A DNA stretch of 55,730 nt from NCBI GenBank assembly GCA_009937425.1, contig JAACFO010000012.1, forward strand, positions 1-55,730, read 5' to 3'. The translations under genes were made by a program, and so were the position numbers. Origin of the DNA: Gammaproteobacteria bacterium. GTDB lineage: Bacteria; Pseudomonadota; Gammaproteobacteria; HK1. The notes below the pieces were generated by a model, which made no database searches, had not been told where the DNA came from, and was given only the letters and a program-made list of their open reading frames with translations. Of the stretch, positions 52,140 to 55,730 are shown piece by piece. Every line of letters begins with the position of its first letter. Position 1 is the stretch's first letter.

Positions 52140-52464
52140 ATGGACAACGCGTCAAGAGAACTCCGCCACAAAACGAAAACCTGGATCTGGCATTTCGATA
52201 GCCCGTTGGAATTAATTTGGCCGGTGTTCTCGGATACCGCGCGCTTCAACGAAGCCGCGGCTCTTCTCGGCAAAGCGGTGCGCGAGCACGACGGCGCCAC
52301 CGTCAAGACCATTGGAGACGCAATCATGGAGGCGTACTTGAATCCCGCCAACGGACTGCGTTGCGCCGCAGATCCAGCTGGAATTAAAGGGATTCCCTGA
52401 ACCCATTCGCTTTCTTCGCATCGCTGCCGAGGCACTGGCGCAGCGCCGCCGCCACGCCCGCTGA
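52140..52464 (+). pseudogene. Decayed class III adenylate cyclase (N-, mid- and C-terminal scraps)
   Basis: The first 44 residues (KTKTWIWHFDSPLELIWPVF, then SDTARFNEAA) look like the N-terminal SRPBCC/DUF5939 domain of a class of adenylate cyclases. They run directly into a cyclase core piece (REHDGATVKTIGDAIMEAYL) with the several hundred residues normally between them missing. After GLRCA the correct sequence continues one base shifted, from 52363: QIQLELKGFPEPIRFLRI, the usual end of such cyclases, to a stop at 52462-52464. So at least two deletions and a frameshift are present. Not functional as a cyclase. Confidence 0.7.
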
Positions 52465-52509
52465 AGCGTCTATAGTTACTCCTACACTTACATTGCCGGG
52501 GATACTTCC

Positions 52510-53565
52510 GTGGTCACCACGTCTGACAACCCCATGGGCACCGACGGCTTCGAGTTCGTCGAGTACACCGCCCCCGATTCCGAGCTGCTGGGTGAATTGT
52601 TCAAGAAAATGGGCTTCACCGCCGTCGCCAGGCATCGCTCGAAGCGCGTCGTTCTGTACCGCCAGGGTGACGTGAATTTCATCGTCAACCACGAGCCGGA
52701 CAGCTTCGCCAGGGCCTTCGCCAAGGTGCACGGTCCCTCCGTTTGCGCCTTTGCCATCCGCGTCAGCGATGCGGGACACGCTCACACCCGAGCCCTCGGG
52801 CTCGGGGCCGAATCCCACCAGGGGCCCCTGGGCCCCATGGAACTCAATATTCCCGCCCTGCGCGGCATCGGCGAGAGCTTGATTTACCTTATCGATCGCT
52901 ACGGTGACCACTCTATTTACGATGTGGATTTCGTCGCCGAGGACGGCACCGCCAGCCACCCCTCTGGTGCCGGCCTGACCCACGTCGACCATCTCACGCA
53001 CAATGTCCACAATGGTCGCATGGATGAGTGGGCGGGTTTTTACCAACGCTTGTTCAACTTCGAGGAGATTCGTTTTTTTGATATTCATGGTAAGGCTACG
53101 GGCCTCAAGTCCCGCGCCATGGCGAGTCCCTGCGGCAAGATCCGTATCCCCATCAACGAACCCTCCGACGGCAAGTCCCAGATTCAGGAATATCTGGAAG
53201 CCTATCGGGGCGAAGGTATTCAACACATCGCCCTTGCCAGCGACGACATCTATGCAACGGTGGAGAGCTTGTCAAAAAACGGCATCAAGTTCATGGACGT
53301 GCCCGAAACATACTACGAGGCGGTCGACGAACGGGTTCCCGGGCACGGCGAGGATCTGGACAGATTGCGAAAAAACAAGATCTTGATCGACGGTGCGCCG
53401 GAAGATGGCCAGGGGCTGTTGCTGCAAATCTTCACCGAAACCGTCATCGGTCCCGTTTTCTTTGAAATCATTCAGCGCAAAGGCAATGAAGGGTTTGGCG
53501 AGGGGAATTTTCAAGCTTTGTTCGAAGCGATTGAAAATGATCAAATAGCCCGCGGAGTAATTTGA
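52510..53565 (+). CDS. hppD: 4-hydroxyphenylpyruvate dioxygenase
   Basis: A 351-residue Fe(II) enzyme that converts 4-hydroxyphenylpyruvate to homogentisate in tyrosine catabolism. Two vicinal-oxygen-chelate halves are seen; the metal ligands are H in LTHVDHLTHNV, H in GIQHIALASDD and E in GPVFFEIIQRKG near the end. The start is GTG 52510. The following gene begins immediately after the stop, so this is the first gene of a three-gene operon. Confidence 0.95.
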   Translation: MVTTSDNPMGTDGFEFVEYTAPDSELLGELFKKMGFTAVARHRSKRVVLYRQGDVNFIVNHEPDSFARAFAKVHGPSVCAFAIRVSDAGHAHTRALGLGAESHQGPLGPMELNIPALRGIGESLIYLIDRYGDHSIYDVDFVAEDGTASHPSGAGLTHVDHLTHNVHNGRMDEWAGFYQRLFNFEEIRFFDIHGKATGLKSRAMASPCGKIRIPINEPSDGKSQIQEYLEAYRGEGIQHIALASDDIYATVESLSKNGIKFMDVPETYYEAVDERVPGHGEDLDRLRKNKILIDGAPEDGQGLLLQIFTETVIGPVFFEIIQRKGNEGFGEGNFQALFEAIENDQIARGVI

Positions 53566-53566
53566 G

Positions 53567-54703
53567 ATGGCGAACTCGCGCTGGATCTCCTTTCCCCGAT
53601 CCGAAGGGCAAACTTCGAACCAGGCCCACGCGGATCTGCCCGCTGATTCCTATGAGCGCGAGCTCGGCAAAGAAGGCTTTTTCGGTCCTGCGACCCAAAT
53701 GTATCACCGCCACCCTCCCACCGGGTGGAGTCACGTGGCGGGACCGTGCCGGCCCCGTGCCTTCGACACCAACAAGTTGGACGCCGAGGGTGCATCGCCG
53801 TGGAACGCAGGCGCCTTGGTCGGAAACGTGCATACGCGCGTGCGCTTCTGGCACTGCACCAAGGACATGGATCACCTGGCGCGCAACGCCGACGGCGACG
53901 AACTGCTGTTCGTGCATCGGGGAAGCGGCGATCTCTTCTGTGACTACGGACACCTGGCGTTTCGCGACGGCGATTACATCTTATTGCCCCGGGGCACCAT
54001 GTGGCGGCTGGAGGTTGCAGAAGCGTCTTCGCTATTGCTCGTCGAGGCCTGCAACAGCAGTTACCAGCTGCCCGAAAAAGGCATAGTCGGCGCCCATGCG
54101 ATTTTCGATCCCGCGGTTCTGGACGTGCCGGCAATGGACGACGCCTTTCACGATCAGCAATCCGACGCGGAATGGCGCGTGTCGGTTAAGCGCCGCGGCG
54201 ATCTGAGTACGATCACCTATCCTTTTAATCCTCTCGATGCCGTCGGCTGGCATGGCACGCTGGCTCCCGTACGTGTCAATTGGCGGGACATTCGCCCGCT
54301 CATGAGCCATCGCTACCATGTTCCTCCTTCGGCGCACACGACATTTGTCGCCAATCGCTTCGTGATCTGCACCTTTGTACCGCGCCCTATCGAATCTGAT
54401 CCCGGCGCACTCAAGGTCCCGTTCTTCCATAATAACGACGACTACGACGAGGTCATCTTTTATCACCGCGGCGAGTTTTTCTCCCGGGATAATATCCATC
54501 CTGGAATGATGACGGTGCACCCGGCAGGCATCACCCACGGACCACATCCCAAAGCCCTGGCCACCGGCCTGAAAGCAGCACGAAGCGAGACCGACGAAGT
54601 CGCCGTCATGATCGATACGCGGGATGCACTGGAAATTGCCGCGCCCCTGGCGTTTACCGAGTGGGAGGGTTACGCGGATAGCTGGAAGTCCGGCGACGAG
54701 TGA
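53567..54703 (+). CDS. hmgA: Homogentisate 1,2-dioxygenase (short type)
   Basis: A 378-residue cupin-fold iron dioxygenase that opens the homogentisate ring to maleylacetoacetate. Iron-site segments are FFHNNDDYDEVIFYHRGEFF and HPAGITHGPHP. It is about 50 residues shorter than the classical bacterial enzyme, a variant I recall from other environmental proteobacteria. It starts 1 bp after hppD and overlaps fahA as GTGA. Confidence 0.9.
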   Translation: MANSRWISFPRSEGQTSNQAHADLPADSYERELGKEGFFGPATQMYHRHPPTGWSHVAGPCRPRAFDTNKLDAEGASPWNAGALVGNVHTRVRFWHCTKDMDHLARNADGDELLFVHRGSGDLFCDYGHLAFRDGDYILLPRGTMWRLEVAEASSLLLVEACNSSYQLPEKGIVGAHAIFDPAVLDVPAMDDAFHDQQSDAEWRVSVKRRGDLSTITYPFNPLDAVGWHGTLAPVRVNWRDIRPLMSHRYHVPPSAHTTFVANRFVICTFVPRPIESDPGALKVPFFHNNDDYDEVIFYHRGEFFSRDNIHPGMMTVHPAGITHGPHPKALATGLKAARSETDEVAVMIDTRDALEIAAPLAFTEWEGYADSWKSGDE

Positions 54704-55677
54704 AGCTCGCCTCGCTCAAATCCGGAGGCCGCGACGGAACCCTGGTGATCGTGGACAAAGATCTGCGGCGCGCCCTTGCCGTGCCGGATCATGCGGCCAC
54801 ATTGCAAACCGCCCTGGACAACTGGGAACGTATTACGCCGGCCCTGGAACAGGTTTACGCATCTCTCAACGCCGACGCGTCACTGGGATTCGCCGTCGAT
54901 TCGGATGATTTGGCGGCACCGCTCCCCCGGGCCTATCAATGGCTGGACGCCAGCGCATACCTCAGTCATCTGGAACGGGTGCGCCGGGCCCGCGGCGCTG
55001 ATATGCCGGAACACATGTATGCCGATCCGCTCATGTATCAAGGTGGCTCGGACAGCTCTCTGGGTCCCGGGGATCCGATCCTCGCCGGCGACGAGGCCTG
55101 GGGTGTGGACTTCGAGGCCGAAGTTGCCATCGTCACCGACGATGTCCCCATGGGCGTGACGGCAGGGGCCGCCGGCGGCCACATCAAGCTGCTGATGCTG
55201 GTGAACGACGTGTCGCTGCGCAACCTCATCCCCGACGAGCTCGCCAAGGGTTTCGGATTCGTGCACGGCAAACCCGCCAACGCCTACTCGCCGGTGGCGG
55301 TAACACCAAAGGAGCTGGGTGATGCCTGGCGGGACAACCGCATACACCTGCCGCTCACCTGCCGCGTAAACGGCGAGCTCATCGGCGCTCCCCTTGCCGG
55401 AGAAGATCTGCATTTCGGCTTCGACCGCCTCATCGCCCACGCCGCCAAAAGCCGCCGCCTGGCCGCAGGCACCATCATCGGCTCCGGCACCGTCTCCAAC
55501 CAGGACGCCACCCGCGGCTGCGCCTGCCTGATCGAAAAACGCGTCCTGGAGGTGCTGGAAACCGGCAAAGCCACTACCCCGTTCCTCAAATTCGGCGATC
55601 GCGTTCGAATTGAAATGCTGGATTCCGAAGGCGAATCCGTATTCGGCGCCATCGACCAGACAGTAACCCCACCCTGA
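54700..55677 (+). CDS. fahA: Fumarylacetoacetate hydrolase family protein
   Basis: A 325-residue FAH-fold hydrolase, last step of the homogentisate route (fumarylacetoacetate to fumarate and acetoacetate). Metal and substrate segments include DFEAEVAIVTDDVPMG, LVNDVSLRNLIPDE and GTIIGSGTVSNQD. The start is GTG 54700 overlapping the hmgA stop. A maleylacetoacetate isomerase gene is not seen before the window ends. Confidence 0.92.
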   Translation: MKLASLKSGGRDGTLVIVDKDLRRALAVPDHAATLQTALDNWERITPALEQVYASLNADASLGFAVDSDDLAAPLPRAYQWLDASAYLSHLERVRRARGADMPEHMYADPLMYQGGSDSSLGPGDPILAGDEAWGVDFEAEVAIVTDDVPMGVTAGAAGGHIKLLMLVNDVSLRNLIPDELAKGFGFVHGKPANAYSPVAVTPKELGDAWRDNRIHLPLTCRVNGELIGAPLAGEDLHFGFDRLIAHAAKSRRLAAGTIIGSGTVSNQDATRGCACLIEKRVLEVLETGKATTPFLKFGDRVRIEMLDSEGESVFGAIDQTVTPP

Positions 55678-55690
55678 AACAAAGGGTCCA

Positions 55691-55728
55691 CTCTCCCGCT
55701 TGCGGGAGAGGGGCAGGGTGAGGGTATA
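55691..55728. repeat. GC-rich palindromic repeat (REP-like), copy after fahA
   Basis: CTCTCCCGC (55691-55699) pairs with GCGGGAGAG (55702-55710) around TT, followed by GGGCAGGGTGAGGGT. The stem matches two of the hairpins near 28.4-28.5 kb. It lies 13 bp after the fahA stop at the window edge. Confidence 0.75.
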
Positions 55729-55730
55729 CG

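Overview
The window is a dense, GC-rich proteobacterial chromosome segment. An HtpX of the enterobacterial type, a YiaV/YiaW-like pair, a Fur-box-like site and a LexA of about 200 residues all point to a gammaproteobacterium, probably an environmental heterotroph. There are no rRNA or tRNA genes, no transposases, no phage genes and no CRISPR array. The only mobile-looking DNA is a family of short GC-rich palindromes near 5.8 kb, 28.3-28.5 kb and 55.7 kb.

Layout. 0-7.8 kb: a truncated HlyD-type membrane fusion protein with its DUF3302 partner, a 611-residue membrane protein followed by a HupE/UreJ-like protein, a flavin monooxygenase-like protein, an OsmC protein, a small secreted protein and an OmpA-like lipoprotein. 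7.8-14 kb: a TRAP transporter operon (dctP, hairpin, dctQ, dctM), then an iron ABC transporter behind a Fur-like site but without an ATPase gene. 14-21 kb: an EamA transporter, a RuBisCO-like protein fused to a C-terminal cupin, lipoproteins, a DsbA-like isomerase, an alpha/beta hydrolase with a membrane partner, a 57-residue protein and htpX. 21-33 kb: one long minus-strand run of IclR regulator, hyuA, hyuB, an SDR dehydrogenase, a three-subunit xanthine-dehydrogenase-type hydroxylase, a DMSO-reductase-type molybdoenzyme and a cytochrome c. This looks like a catabolic island for a nitrogen heterocycle or cyclic amide.

33-39.6 kb: a class III cyclase with TPR repeats, a non-pyrrolysine MttB-family methyltransferase, a class IV aminotransferase, a lipoprotein, a second 58-residue protein related to the first, and a DadA-like dehydrogenase. 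39.6-46.2 kb: a purine uptake and salvage operon (LOG-type nucleosidase, two phosphoribosyltransferases, a BMP-family nucleoside ABC transporter). 46.3-50.7 kb: a helicase/exonuclease pair matching MrfA/MrfB (YprA/YprB), divergent from lexA across a 67-bp gap that holds a GAAC-N7-GAAC direct repeat. 50.7-55.7 kb: a small secreted protein, an L,D-transpeptidase, the wreck of a second adenylate cyclase, and a tyrosine catabolic operon (hppD, hmgA, fahA).

The most interesting points are the RuBisCO-like/cupin fusion (two steps of the methylthioadenosine-isoprenoid shunt in one chain), the SOS-linked MrfAB module, the palindromic repeats that now encode the C-terminus of HyuB, the IclR-HyuAB-molybdoenzyme island, and the pair of tiny paralogous proteins. 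All functional calls rest on reading motifs and remembered family features; no search or alignment was run.
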